Shown one piece after another: positions 11,019 to 23,400 of a stretch of 64,000 bases of DNA; the stretch's first letter is position 1, and each line of letters begins with the position of its first letter. The translations under genes and the position numbers were made by a program. Location of the stretch: the NCBI GenBank assembly GCA_023630585.1, contig CM042560.1, forward strand, positions 12,270,001-12,334,000, given 5' to 3'. The DNA comes from Cranoglanis bouderius (Eukaryota; Chordata; Actinopteri; Siluriformes; Cranoglanididae). The notes beneath the pieces were generated by a model that was not told where the DNA came from, made no database searches, and saw only the letters and a list, made by a program, of their open reading frames with translations.

Positions 11019-11338
11019 GACGCCACATCGGACCGTGGCTGACGTGTGTTTGTTTGTGTGTGTGTGTGTGTGTGTGTAGTGCAACTCGGATTACTCGGAT
11101 TACTTATACAAAGTTATTATAATATTGCTAATTCATACGTACTATATAACAGATTATGTATTCATTATAACCGTCGATTTACAATGTATACCACGTTTTT
11201 GTACGAAAAAAGGGATACAAACTTTGTTCACAATTCACAGACCACGGTTACTGTAGTATTATTATACCTACATCAAGGTTTTACCACAAAGTTTGCCAAA
11301 TTACTTACAATTCTTAAAGTTATCTCAATTGAAAAATA

Positions 11339-11350
11339 TCATCATCATCA

Positions 11351-11405
<55 letters not shown>
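11339..11405. repeat. (ATC/ATT)n microsatellite
   Basis: Four ATC units followed by about 17 ATT units. Confidence 0.95.
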
Positions 11406-11498
11406 CTTTGTGACAATGTATTTGTAATGCATTATAGGCTACAGAGAACTATGACAGCAAAAATTCTAAAAGAAAACAGTAGACCACTGTAATTCCAC

Positions 11499-11738
11499 TT
11501 TAATAGGAACACCTGTACACCTGCTCATTTATGCAGTTTTCTAATCAGCCAATCATGTGGCAGCAGCAAAATGCATAAAATCATAAGCCCCAAATCATGA
11601 CCCCATGTAGCCCATCCACCATAAGGTCTGATGTTTGGAGCTTTTTCTCCTCACCATGGTTGTAAAGAGTGATTATATGAGTTACTATGTCCTGCGTCAA
11701 TGTGCAGGTGTTCCTAATAAAGTAGACAGTGAGTGTAT
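11499..11738 (+). mobile_element. internally deleted copy of a dispersed fish repeat
   Basis: Left end TTTAATAGGAACACCTGTAC and right end CAGGTGTTCCTAATAAAGTA are inverted counterparts. The interior keeps TAGCCCATCCACCATAAGGT. Larger copies are at 53455-53985 and, split in two, at 36650-36842 and 38552-38730. Confidence 0.65.
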
Positions 11739-11995
11739 GTCAGATTTATTAAATATGTTGAAGAAAATATTGAAATCTACATAATATTTATGCCCAATGA
11801 TCAATAAAACAAGCCAAAGTACTAACTGGATTAATACATAGATATGGTCATAAATAAAGAATAGCTAGGAGAATAAGTAGAGCAAATCACTGACACTGAC
11901 ACTGTGGTTCAGAATGAGATCATGAGGGACACATGAGAGGACAATGCTTTGTGTGGCCACTAGTCCATATTTTAAAATACAATATAATGAATCCA

Positions 11996-12537
11996 ATACG
12001 GCCAAAGGTTTGTGGACACCTGATCATCATACCCATATGTGGGCCTTACCCCAGTCTGTTGCCACAAACGTGGAAGCACACAATCGTCTAGAATGACCTT
12101 ATATGCTGTAGTACTAAGATTTCCCTTCACTGGAACTGAAGGATGTTCCAGCATGACAATGCCCATGTGCACAAAGCGAGCTCTATGAAGGCATGGTGTG
12201 TTAAGGTTGGAAGAAGGTGGAAGAACTCGAGTGTCCTGCACAGAGCCCTGACCTCGACCCCACTGAGCACCTTCGAGATTAACTTTATCTGGAGCCTCCT
12301 CGACATCCCAACATCAGTGCCTGACCTCAACCTCACTAATGCTCTTGTAGCTGAATGAACACAAATCCCCACAGCCACGCACCAAAATCTTATGGAAAGC
12401 CTTCCCAGAAGAGTGGAGCTTATTATAACAGCAAAGGGGGGGACCAAGTCCATATTAATGCCAATGGTTTTGGAATGGGATGTTCAAGGACAGATTGGGG
12501 TTGATGGTATGGTGTCCACAAACTTTTGGCCATATAG
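11996..12537 (-). mobile_element. MITE, copy 2 of 3
   Basis: Ends GGCCAAAGGTTTGTGGACAC and GTGTCCACAAACTTTTGGCC are near-perfect inverted repeats. The interior is the reverse complement of copy 1 (for example GTTGGAAGAAGGTGGAAGAA). Confidence 0.8.
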
Positions 12538-14110
12538 TTTATATAAAATGATGAAACCAAACACAAAACCCAGTTTCACAGAACGCCACACACCAGAGAT
12601 GAAGTTGCAAAACATTGTATGCAAAATGTCCGATTTAGCTTTTCTCCTGCACTTTAGAGACTATTAGAGTGATACCTGCAATGAATGTTAACTTAGTACT
12701 GATTTAACCATCCCCTTGTGGCCAGTTATCACCTGTGTTGTTAGTTGTGTCCTGGGAAACACCCCACCAAGGAAATCAAACACCAGCTATGTTGATCACT
12801 GAACGCTGGTTACAATTAAGTGGTTGTGTTTAGTTCCTTCCCTTTACAATTACCACATTAAAATGCCAGAAGGACACATTAGCCAACCCAGATTAACATG
12901 TAAAGTCATTTAAAAATAAATACTAGCTTGGGCCTGTGTGGAGATGTATGGAGGACAGGCAGAGGGTGATGTAGGAAAGTTGTATGTCAGCTTATTGTGC
13001 GTGTTTCTAAATGACATGTGATGGTTAATATGTGTATACAAATTATCACAACTCTCCTCTGAAGAGAATAACAGCTTCTTCGTGAAATGTCATGTCCACT
13101 GTCAGATACACAGATACACCAGTCATGTCTGCCCGGTACGTTTCACTGCCACGCCACCAGAGGGCACCCTTCCCTAAATACTCTGAATACTTCCTCAGTT
13201 ATCATCCTCATTTCCCCATTCTCATCATATGCACATGGACTTAAGTCTAACCTTGAAGCCTTGCCGATTGTATTCTTTCTTGTGCGTCCTGAGCCGTTAT
13301 ATTCCAGATTGTTCTTTGAGTATGACCCTTGCTTCTCTTCCTGGTTTTCTCCTTTTGATCATCCCTGGTTCTGGTAATTCTGCTTTATTCTGTGCCCTGA
13401 CAATTGCTTGTAGTACTGACTCCATTCTGGACTCCAACCTTAGTGAACTTCCTACTTGCAATTTTGCTTTTTGGTGAGCAGCTCTTAAGACAAGTTTTCA
13501 CTTTTCCATTTTCAGGAGCCTCCCCTTTTCTTCCAATCAGGCTTTGCAGGCCATACTGTACCTGCTGTTTATTTCATTCCATGCCACATACAGTACATGC
13601 AGCGTCAGAGAAAGATGGTGCATAGCCAGCAGTATTTCCACATCCTGCCAGGTATGCTTCATGCGTCACTGACATTATTATGCTGCTGTAGGGCAAGACT
13701 CAAATGTTCCCAAACAATTTGGGAATTGATCGTGTCCACCATTCAACTCCATTGGGGCTTGGCAGAAGAAACGGCTCACCATCCTAGCCAGAAATACAGA
13801 AGAGGTTAGGAAAGTTGACAGAGCTTCAACAGATCATACAGCAGTAAGTCAAATATGAGAACTACCATGACCTAAATGCACATCAAGTCCACTTCCTCAA
13901 CTCCTTGACAAGTGTGGAATAGCAGGGGCCTTTTATAAGCTACACTCATGAGATCACAGTCACAAGGTTACAATTTTGTTATTAGTATTCGGCAAGGAAA
14001 CAAGCAAATGGGAATACTCCTCTATTTGTGCAAGCAACCACCCTGGCAGTCTAGAATGAAAGGATGTAGAACCACATGAAGGTGTGAAGTTTGCAAATCG
14101 TACATAATAC
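12538..14110. other. adgb-rab32 intergenic DNA, unclassified
   Basis: No gene supported. 13087-13620 has C/T-rich blocks and a CCACGCCACCAGAGGGCACC segment reminiscent of old LTR-type repeats, but no ends or coding motifs were found. Confidence 0.35.
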
Positions 14111-14142
14111 ACTATATTACCAAAGTTATATTACCAAAGGTA

Positions 14143-15769
14143 CAGTATCTCACAAAAGTGAGTACACCCCTCACATTTTTGTAAATATTTTATTATAACT
14201 TTTCATGGGACAACACTGAAGAAATGACACTTTGCTACAATGTAAAGTAGTGAGTGCACAGCTTGTATAACAGTGTAAATTTCCTGTCCCCTCAAAATAA
14301 CTCAACACACAGCCATTAATGTCTAAACTGCTGGCAACAAAAGTGAGTACACCCCTAAGTGAAAATGTCCAAATTGGGCCCAAAGTGTCAATATTTTGTG
14401 TGGCCACCATTATTTTCCAGCACTGCCTTAACCCTGTTGGGCATAGAGTTCACCAGAGCTTCACAGGTTGCCACTGGAGTCTTCTTCCACTCCCCCATGA
14501 CGACATCACAGAGCTGGTGGATGTTAGAGACCTTGCGCTCCTCCACCTTCCGTTTGAGGATGCCCCACAGATGCTCAATAGGGTTTAGGTCTGGAGACAT
14601 GCTTGGCCAGTCCATCACCTTTACCGTCAGCTTCTTTAGCAAGGCAGTGGTCGTCTTGGAGGTGTGTTTGGGGTCGTTATCATGTTGGAATACTGCCCTG
14701 CGGCCCAGTTTCTGAAGGGAGGGGATCATGCTCTGCTTCAGTATGTCACAGTACATGTTGGCATTAGCTCCCCAGTGCTGGCAGCACTCATGCAGCTCCA
14801 GACCATGACACTGCCACCACCATGCTTGACTGTAGGCAAGACACACTTGTCTTTGTACTCCTCACCTGATTGCTGCCACACACGCTTGACACCATCTGAA
14901 CCAAATAAGTTTATCTTGGTCTCATCAGACCACAGGACATGGTTCTAGTAATCCATGTCCTTAGTCTGCTTGTCTTCAGCAAACTGTTTGCGGGCTTTCT
15001 TTTGCATCATATTTAGAAGAGGCTTCCTTCTGGGACGACAGCCATGCAGACCAATTTGATGCAGTGTGTGGCACTGAGCACTAACACTGAGCACTGACAG
15101 GCTGACCCCCCACCCCTTCAACCTCTGCAGCAATGCTGGCAGCACTCATACGTCTACTCTGCAAAGCCAACCTCTGGATATGATGCTGAGCACGTGCACT
15201 CAACTTCTTTGGTCGACCATGGCGAGGCCTGTTCTGAGTGGAACCTGTCCTGTTAAACCACTGTATGGTCTTGGCCACCGTGCTGCAGCTCAGTTTCAGA
15301 GTGTTGGCAATCTTCTTATAGCCTAGGCCATCTTTATGTAGAGCAACAATTCTTTTTTTCAGATCCTCAGAGAGTTCTTTGCCATGAGGTGCCATGTTGA
15401 ACTTCCAGTGACCAGTATGAGAGAGTGTGAGAGTGATAACACCAAACTTAACACACCTGCTCCCCATTCACACCTGAGACCTTGTAACACTAACGAGTCA
15501 CATGACACAAGGGAGGGAAAATGGCTAATTGGGCCCAATTTGGACATTTTCACTTAGGGGTGCACTCACTTTTGTTGCCAGCGGTTTAGACATTAATGGC
15601 TGTGTGTTGACTTATTTTGAGGGGACAGCAAATTTACACTGTTATACAAGCTGTAAACTCACTACTTTACATTGTAGCAAAGTGTCATTTCGTCAGTGTT
15701 GTCCCACGAAAAGATATAATAAAATATTTACAAAAATGTGAGGGGTGTACTCACTTTTGTGAGATACTG
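14143..15769 (-). mobile_element. Tc1-like transposon with intact ends and TA duplication
   Basis: A 1627-bp element. Both ends read CAGTATCTCACAAAAGTGAG inward and are flanked by TA at 14141-14142 and 15770-15771. Inverted repeats extend for over 200 bp. It is the same family as 27463-29082. Confidence 0.9.
14388..15395 (-). pseudogene. Tc1-like transposase, inactivated (copy A)
   Basis: Starts MAPHGKELSEDLKKRIVALH at 15395, with LGYKKIANTLKLSCSTVAKT as the DNA-binding helices. It ends VFQHDNDPKHTSKTTTALL, SPDLNPIEHLWGILKRK and ENNGGHTKY. Lesions: an insertion near 15072-15095 that shifts frame after VSAQ, a TAG at 14947-14949 in place of the Trp of DYWNHVLW, and a further frame change near 14780 shared with the copy at 27 kb. 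Non-functional. Confidence 0.88.
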
Positions 15770-16010
15770 TATGTGGATACCTGGCCTTGACACCCATATG
15801 TGCTTGTTGAACAAACCATTCCAAAGGCATGGCATGGCATAACCCCCCCCCCCCGCCCCCGCATTCAGCTACAAGAGCATTAATGAGGCACTGAGGTTGG
15901 GTGAGGAGGCTCCAGTTCCAGTTCATCCCAAAGGTGTTCAGTGGGGTTGAGGTCAGGGCTCTTTGCAGGACACTCAAGTTCTTCCACCTTCTTCCAACCT
16001 TAACCCACCA

Positions 16011-16910
16011 TATAGTATATGTTAGGACCATCGCTGGTGGGCAATGTCCTCCAGCTAGAATGCATACCAGTGAAAAATTGGTTAAGAGATTGAATTCGCC
16101 ATTGGACTTTTGTTTGTTTGTATTCTGAATTTAGTTATTTCAAAGACATAATGTGGTGATTACAAGAGCAGCACATCTGCAGTTGATAAAAGCCAGAGAA
16201 ACCCTTACTGCATTCCACTGTTAGTGTACACAGTCTTAAATTAATTACAGAGTAATAATGTGTGTGAGATTTTTAAACACCTACACTGTAACACAAGGAG
16301 AGACAGTTAATCAACAACTGACCAAAATATCACACTTTTTTATTTTAAAAGTTTTATTTTGCTTCAAGGTTGAATCCAGCATATTTAAAATAGTTTTAAA
16401 GTGTCACACTTCTCTACATATCTCTACAGACCTGGAGTTATGGATACGTTCTCAAACACTTCCATACCGCTTCAAAACCCTGCCACGAACATGATCAAAA
16501 ACACAAGCTTATGCATAGAATAGGCTGAAATCTCTAGATTCCACATTTCCACTTAGTACCTAAACCATTATCTTTGACACCTCGTACAAACAAATTCCTA
16601 TGTTCCTCTGCATCTTTTCTTAACATTGCGGATAATGACCTTCTGTATGATAAGATTCTAATGAGTGATCTCCAGAGACACAACTGATGGGCAGCAAAAT
16701 GAGAAAGAAAATGGGAGGGAAAATAACTGTATAACAACTCAACTAAACAGTCATCTTTTTTGTTTGTTCTGTTTTATATATAGATTCCTAATAGAAGTCT
16801 TTTTTTAACAGATTGACATGCTATCACTTTTACTTTTGTAGATATAGAATTTTCTTTTTCTTTCGGATTAAAATGACCTCTGGAAAATTAGTCAGTCACT
16901 CTTTGCGTCC

Positions 16911-16941
<31 letters not shown>

Positions 16942-17001
16942 TAATCTGTATATAACAAACATGTACTTGGTACCGCCTCCTAGGACACCCATAGGGTTGC
17001 A
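16011..17001. other. AT-rich DNA downstream of rab32
   Basis: No gene recognised. A 27-bp poly-A run lies at about 16911-16937. The stretch lies beyond the candidate rab32 polyadenylation signal. Confidence 0.4.
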
Positions 17002-17330
17002 TTTATTCTCAACAACATAACAAATATGGTAAAAACATGGCACCTGACACTATTGAAGGCTACAAATATAAACATATTATATGAACAATGTTGACCCAGA
17101 GAGAGAAATGGGGGAGAATGACAGAGATAGGTATGAATGGTCACTATAATCGATATAATGATAATCTTCATGGCTATGGGAGCCACGACTTGCACGTGCC
17201 ATTGGTTTCAGAATGGATGATGGACATGAATGGAAGGAAGTAGAGGATATGATGGTGGGGCTTTGGGTCTCAGTTCGTAGCCAACAACCCCTCCTTTATG
17301 GCAGGTATATGGACAGATTGAGGCCCGACG

Positions 17331-17480
17331 CTAGCAGCAACCAGACTTGCTCTCCGCAGGCATGGCGTCTTGGTCCAGCTTGATGCGGTCGCCGTTGCTC
17401 TCTTCGTACGGAATGCCTTTGTCGTTGAGGAGAATGTGCTCCACCAGGAACCGGGCTGCCTCGTCAACATTTATGTTATC
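17331..17480 (-). CDS. rab32: Rab32 exon 3 and stop codon
   Basis: Last 49 codons and the TAG stop of Rab32. The product begins DNINVDEAARFLVEHILLND and ends AMPAESKSGCC. It follows the ETSAK end of exon 2 in phase 0 after a TGTAG acceptor. It forms the last GTPase helix and the hypervariable tail. The two terminal cysteines are the expected geranylgeranylation site that anchors the protein to melanosome-related organelles, mitochondria-associated membranes and endosomes. A possible polyadenylation signal (AATAAA on the minus strand) is at 17007-17002, about 325 bp past the stop. Confidence 0.95.
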   Translation of the reverse strand, partial: DNINVDEAARFLVEHILLNDKGIPYEESNGDRIKLDQDAMPAESKSGCC

Positions 17481-17842
17481 CTACAGTGGGGAAGAATGTG
17501 AAAATATGGAGATAAGGAACACTTACTGAAAGGAACTGTGATGGAATTTAGTACAACACATGTGAAGCTAAATTCCATTAAAAAAGTGCAAACGTTGCCA
17601 TCATCAGCCTGCTTTTTTCAGGATGAATTTACGTAGTAAAAATGCTTTCAGTGTTGTCCGATTTTATCCGCAAAGGGGATGTTTTTGATTGGTTGGAATG
17701 AGAAGCCAGGCCAGCTCTTTGTGAACAAGATTGTACATAATGTCAATCTGTACATAATGTAAATCTTGCAGGTTGTGTTTGACATGTTTTCCATCAACAA
17801 TTTCACATACAGTATATGGTGTTTTCTCTTGCTTCCTTGACA

Positions 17843-18515
17843 TCCTGAAGGGACATTTGGAAATTAAAAATAAGACATACACACTAAAAAAAAAAAGTGG
17901 GAAAATAGAGCTCACATGAAAGTTTGTTGATTTAACATTTTTTCTTTCTTTCTTAAAGAAAACGAGAAAGTAAGTGCCAAACATGATGGTACAGTAAGTG
18001 GTGATTGAGCATGCAATTATTACCGTACAAAATTATTTTCTTTCAGGAAAACAAAATCTTTTGAAAACCAAAAAGTATCTGGTGCACACACAAAAAAAAA
18101 AGCACACCACTTGCATTTTAGGAAAGAAAAAAAAAAAATCGCATGAAAACGACAAACTCTCGCATGCACGAGATCATTTTCTGTTTTCATGAGATTTTTT
18201 CTTAAAGAAAAACGAGAAAGTAAGTGGTACGTATGCGATGCTTCGTTGTCTGCACATGATAATTACCTGAGAAACATTACACCGTCCTTTTTTTCCCAGG
18301 AAAAAATATCTTATGACAAAAGGACATGGTGTGATGGTTTTTCAGCACTTACTATCCCATACACACCACTTACTTACTTGTTTTCTTTAAGAAATAATAA
18401 TAAAAAAAAAAAATCGACATGATAATGAAAACGACAAATATTTGCTTGTGCACAAGATCTTTTTTTTTTTTAGTACGCATGTGTGTTTGTTTGTTTTGCA
18501 GAGGTCCCTTCAGGA
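17843..18515. mobile_element. candidate fold-back or MITE-like element
   Basis: Bounded by a 12-bp inverted repeat, TCCTGAAGGGAC (17843-17854) and GTCCCTTCAGGA (18504-18515). The inside repeats TTTCTTAAAGAAAA-type blocks in both orientations (near 17949, 18191 and inverted near 18365-18395) and two copies of GAAAACGACAAA. No target duplication was identified, so the class is unknown. Confidence 0.4.
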
Positions 18516-20380
18516 GCTTCGTACTTTTCCATAATGAGAATTATGAGAATCTGTCCATTATCTGTATATTCCTTTCTGTTTTTGTTCATCTCTACGGCAG
18601 CTCTGAAATGAAGCAATGGATCACCACAAGAAACTACCCTAATGATGTGTTTTAGTCAAATGTGTCCCACCAAATCTATTATGTCATGCTGGTTCTAGAA
18701 TAATACCACAGAAAGGTTCTTCTGGATCCACAATCCAGCTCCTGGATGAAAAACCACCTCACAGCATGTTCTCCTACTGCAGAGGAGAAGGGATCGGTTT
18801 CTTCTAAATGCTTTTCTAAACGAGACCTGACATCAGCTAACACTGGCACGTTGCTCGGATAACATGGACAGAAGGAAAGTGAGGGAGGAACAGATAAATT
18901 AGTAGAATTTCCACATCCTATACCAGCTGAAGAGTAAATCAGAAAACCGACATTGATATCAAGGAGCTAGTTAACGCTTTAGGTCCTTTAGGAGCTTTAG
19001 GAGTCCTATGTATTATAGTAGAATTTATTTTATTTTATTTTATTTTATTTTTTTAACTCTTTGAGCCACACACTCTCTCCTCCCCTCATCATTTCCCCCC
19101 CCATCATCCCCCAGCACAGGGTTAACGTGTGATATGACTTAAGCCTTTGATTTATTATTTTTTTCCAGCTCGGACTGAGTGAGCAGAATGCCATCATCAT
19201 AAGATCATGAATACTGATAAACCTCATGTCATATTTAAGAGTCGCCTCAAGGGCTTAACCGGATCAAGGCGATATTGCTTGTAGATGCTCTAGCCTAGAT
19301 AAATTAGCTGGAGTACTGAGCAGAGGGGGATCCTGCAGGCAAAACAGCGGCTGAGCTACTTTGACGCACCAAGGTCAAAGGTTTTTAGCTCAAACACCAC
19401 TCAGTGCTCTTTCTTCTCCTGGATTAATGGAGTCTTTTTTTTTTTCCATCTACACATGGATTGACCAGCAATGCACCATGTGACCTCTTGTTTCCTTGGA
19501 GCATTACCCAAGGATGGATTACTAAGTAAGTTACCATGGAGACAAGCCCACATCGTCACAATTACCACAGCTCCTAACAGAACATGATGTCCCAGTCAGC
19601 GTGGGCACTTAGAATACCACACATGGCATGGACACGGGGGAGAAAGTTCGTCGTCGACACAACTTGTCAGGAATCAAACCTGATCGCACAACCTCAGTAG
19701 GAAATCTAAAAAAAAATTTAAAAAAAGATCTAGGCTTAATGCATTCAGAATGCAACGTGACCCTTCCATTGCATTCCATTTTTCAAATAATATGACGCTT
19801 CTTATTATACATCTATACGCATACACCGAGGCTGTAATTAATAAACCCTAAATAAAGGAACACATTCTACCTTTCCCTTTCCTTCCACCATTTCAGACCT
19901 GATTCTCAAGCTGCAGCTGCACTGTATTTACATTTTCGCCGTCCTTTTTATTCTGCCTGTTTAGCTCGCCGCTGCAATCCCTCTCCAGTAATCGAGAAAA
20001 ACGAGGCTGAGCTTTCAAACAAACAAAACAAAATAAGCCAGCTGAGGTCTCTGGAGAGAGCTCGAGAGAGAAAACTGAGAGAAAGAGATTGGGGAGGAGT
20101 GGAAGTGGAGTGTGTAGGACAGCCATCCGCTAGGACACATGAGGCTTCACAGAACACAAGGAGGTCCTGATAAATGAGGAATGACACATCTGTATACACA
20201 CACACAAACAAACACACACACACACACACACACACGACAGGTGCTGGAGCTTCCCGCCAGACATCAATGTGGATGAATCCCTAATGGATAGTTTTAGCTC
20301 CCGAGCATGTGTTTATGCAGACTGGGTGATGAGACGCCTTCTGTCAAACAGCTACACTCAGTCACAGGCAATGGATGCCT
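18516..20380. other. rab32 intron 2, nothing recognised
   Basis: Mixed unique-looking sequence with short A and T runs and a small CA run (20195-20234). No exon or repeat family supported. Confidence 0.4.

Positions 20381-20385
<5 letters not shown>

Positions 20386-20456
<71 letters not shown>
20386..20456. repeat. (CA)n microsatellite
   Basis: About 35 uninterrupted CA units just before the large CG/CA satellite. Confidence 0.95.
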
Positions 20457-20458
<2 letters not shown>

Positions 20459-23400
20459 CAAACAGTCACATGCTCAAATAGCCATGCGAAGTCATGTGAA
20501 GCACCACAGCCACAATAGGACAGCATGTTAAACATGTGAGTTTGGAATGCTGGGACTAAAAACCTCAGAGGTTTCAGTATTTATGGGGAATCAGGTGATC
20601 AACACAACACTAACCAGAAGCATAATCAGTGTCAGTTATACCACTGTAGAAGCAACAAGGAGAGGCGCACACACTCTCTCTCTCTCTCACACACACTCTG
20701 ACACACACACACTCACTCACTAACACACACACACTCACTCACTCATATATGCTCATACACTCACTCACACACCGTCACGCGCGCACACACCCTCACACGC
20801 GCACGCACCCTCACACGCGCACGCACTCACCCACGCGCACAGTCACCCACACACGTGCACACCGTCACGCGCGCACACAGTCACACGTGCACACACCGTC
20901 ACACACCGTCACGCGCGCACACACACCGTCATGCGCGCACACACACCCGCACACTCACCCGCACACCGTCACACCCGCACACCGTCACACCCGCACACCG
21001 TCACACGCGCGCACAGTAACACGCGCGCACACCGTCACGCGCGCACACCCCGTCACGCGCGCACACACCGTCACGCGCACACTCTCCCGCACACCGTCGC
21101 GCGCGCACACCCCGCCGCGCGAGCACACACCGTCGCGCGCGCACACTCACCCACACACCGTCGCGCGCGCACACTCACCCACACACCGCCAAGACACTCA
21201 CCCACACACCGTCGCGCGCGCACACTCACCACACACCGTCGCGCACACTCACCCACACACGCGCACGCCGCGACACACACCGTCACACGCGCACACTCTC
21301 CCGCACACCGTCGCTACACAACCCCGTCGCAGCGAGCACACCCGTCGCGCGAGCACACCCGTCGCGCGCGCACACTCACCCACACACCGTCGCGCGCGCA
21401 CACTCACCCACACACCGTCGCGCGCGCACACTCACCCACACACAATCACGCGCGCACACACCCTCACACGCGCACGCACCCTCACACGCGCACGCACTCA
21501 CCCACGCGCACACTCACCCACACACGTGCACACCGTCACGCGCGCACACAGTCACGCGCGCACACAGTCACGCGCGCACACACCGTCACACACCGTCACG
21601 CGCGCACACACACCGTCACGCGCGCACACACACCCGCACACTCACCCGCACACCGTCACACCTGCACACCGTCACGCGCGCACACCGTCACGCGCGCACA
21701 CCGTCACGCGCGCACACACCGTCACACGCGCACACACCGTCACGCGCACACTCTCCCGCACACCGTCGCGCGCGCACACCCCGCCGCGCGAGCACACACC
21801 GTCGCGCGCGCACACTCACCCACACACCGTCGCGCGCGCACACTCACCCACACACCGTCGCGCGCGCACACTCACCCACACACCGTCACGCACACACACA
21901 CCGTCACACGCGCACACTCTCCCGCACACCGTCGCGCGCGCACACTCACCCACACACCGTCGCGCGCGCACACACGTCACACGCGCTCATATGCGCACAC
22001 ACCGCCACACGCGCACACTCACCCACCCACAATCACGCGCGCACACTCCCCCACACACCGTCACGCACACACACCACCGTCACACGCTGCGACACTTCTC
22101 CCGGCACACCGTCGCGCGCACACACCCCGTCGCGGCGAGCACACACGCCGTCACGCGCGCACACTCGCGCACGCACCGTCACACGCGCACGCACCGTCAC
22201 ACGCGCTCATATGCGCACACACCGTCACACGCGCACACTCACCCACACACAATCACGCGCGCACACTCACCCACACACAATCAAGCGCGCACCACTCACC
22301 CACACACAATCACGCCGCGACACACCGTCACACGCCGCACACACCGTCACACGCCGCACACACCGGCACACGCGCACACACCGGCACACACCGTCAAACG
22401 CGCACACACACCATCACACGAGCACACTCACCCACGCACCCTCACACGAGCACACTCACCCACGCACCCTCACACGCGCACACTCACCCACGCACCCTCA
22501 CACGCGCACGCACCCTCACGCGCGCACGCGCCCACGCACCCTCACGCGCACACGCGCCGTCAGACGCGCACACTCGCCCACGCACCGTCAGACGCGCACA
22601 CTCGCCCACGCACCGTCAGACGCGCACACTCGCCCACGCACCGTCACACGCGCACACTCGCCCACGCACCGTCACACGCGCACACTCGCCCACGCACCGT
22701 CACACGCGCACACTCGCCCACGCACCGTCACACGCGCACACTCACCCACACACCGTCACGCCGCACACCACACCGTCACACACGCGACACACTCTCCCGC
22801 ACACCGTCGGCGCGAGCACACCCCGTCGCGCGAGCACACCCCGTCGCGCGCGCACACTCACCCACCACACCGTCGCGCGCGCACACTCACCCACACACCG
22901 TCGCGCGCGCACACTCACCCACACACCGTCGCGCGCGCACACTCACCCACACACAATCACGCCCGCACGCACCCTCACACGCGCACGCACCCTCACACAC
23001 GCGCACACTCACCCACACACGCGCACACTCACCCACACACGTGCACACCGTCACGCGCGCACACACCATCACGCGCATACACCGTCACACGTGCACACAC
23101 CGTCACACGTGCACACACCGTCACACACCGTCACGCGCGCGCACACCGTCACGCGCGCACACACACCGTCACACGCGCACACTCACCCGCACACTCACCC
23201 GCACACCGTCACACCCGCACACCGTCACGCGCGCCACGCTACAAGACACCGTCACGCGCGACACACCGTCACGCGCCGCACACACCGTCACGCTGACACT
23301 CCTCAAGACACCGCCGCGCAAGACACCCGCGCCAAGGCGAAAGCACACACCGCTCCGCGCGCGACACTCACTCCACACACCCGTCGCGCGCGCACACTCA

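Larger units (their letters stand above)
14111..16010 (+). mobile_element. MITE copy 3, split by a Tc1 element and 3' truncated
   Basis: MITE left tip at 14111-14142 (ATATTACCAAAG), then a complete Tc1-type element, then the MITE resumes TGTGGATACCTGGCCTTGAC. Interior identity to copy 1 ends after CTTCCAACCTTAACCCACCA near 16006, so the right end is lost. Confidence 0.75.
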
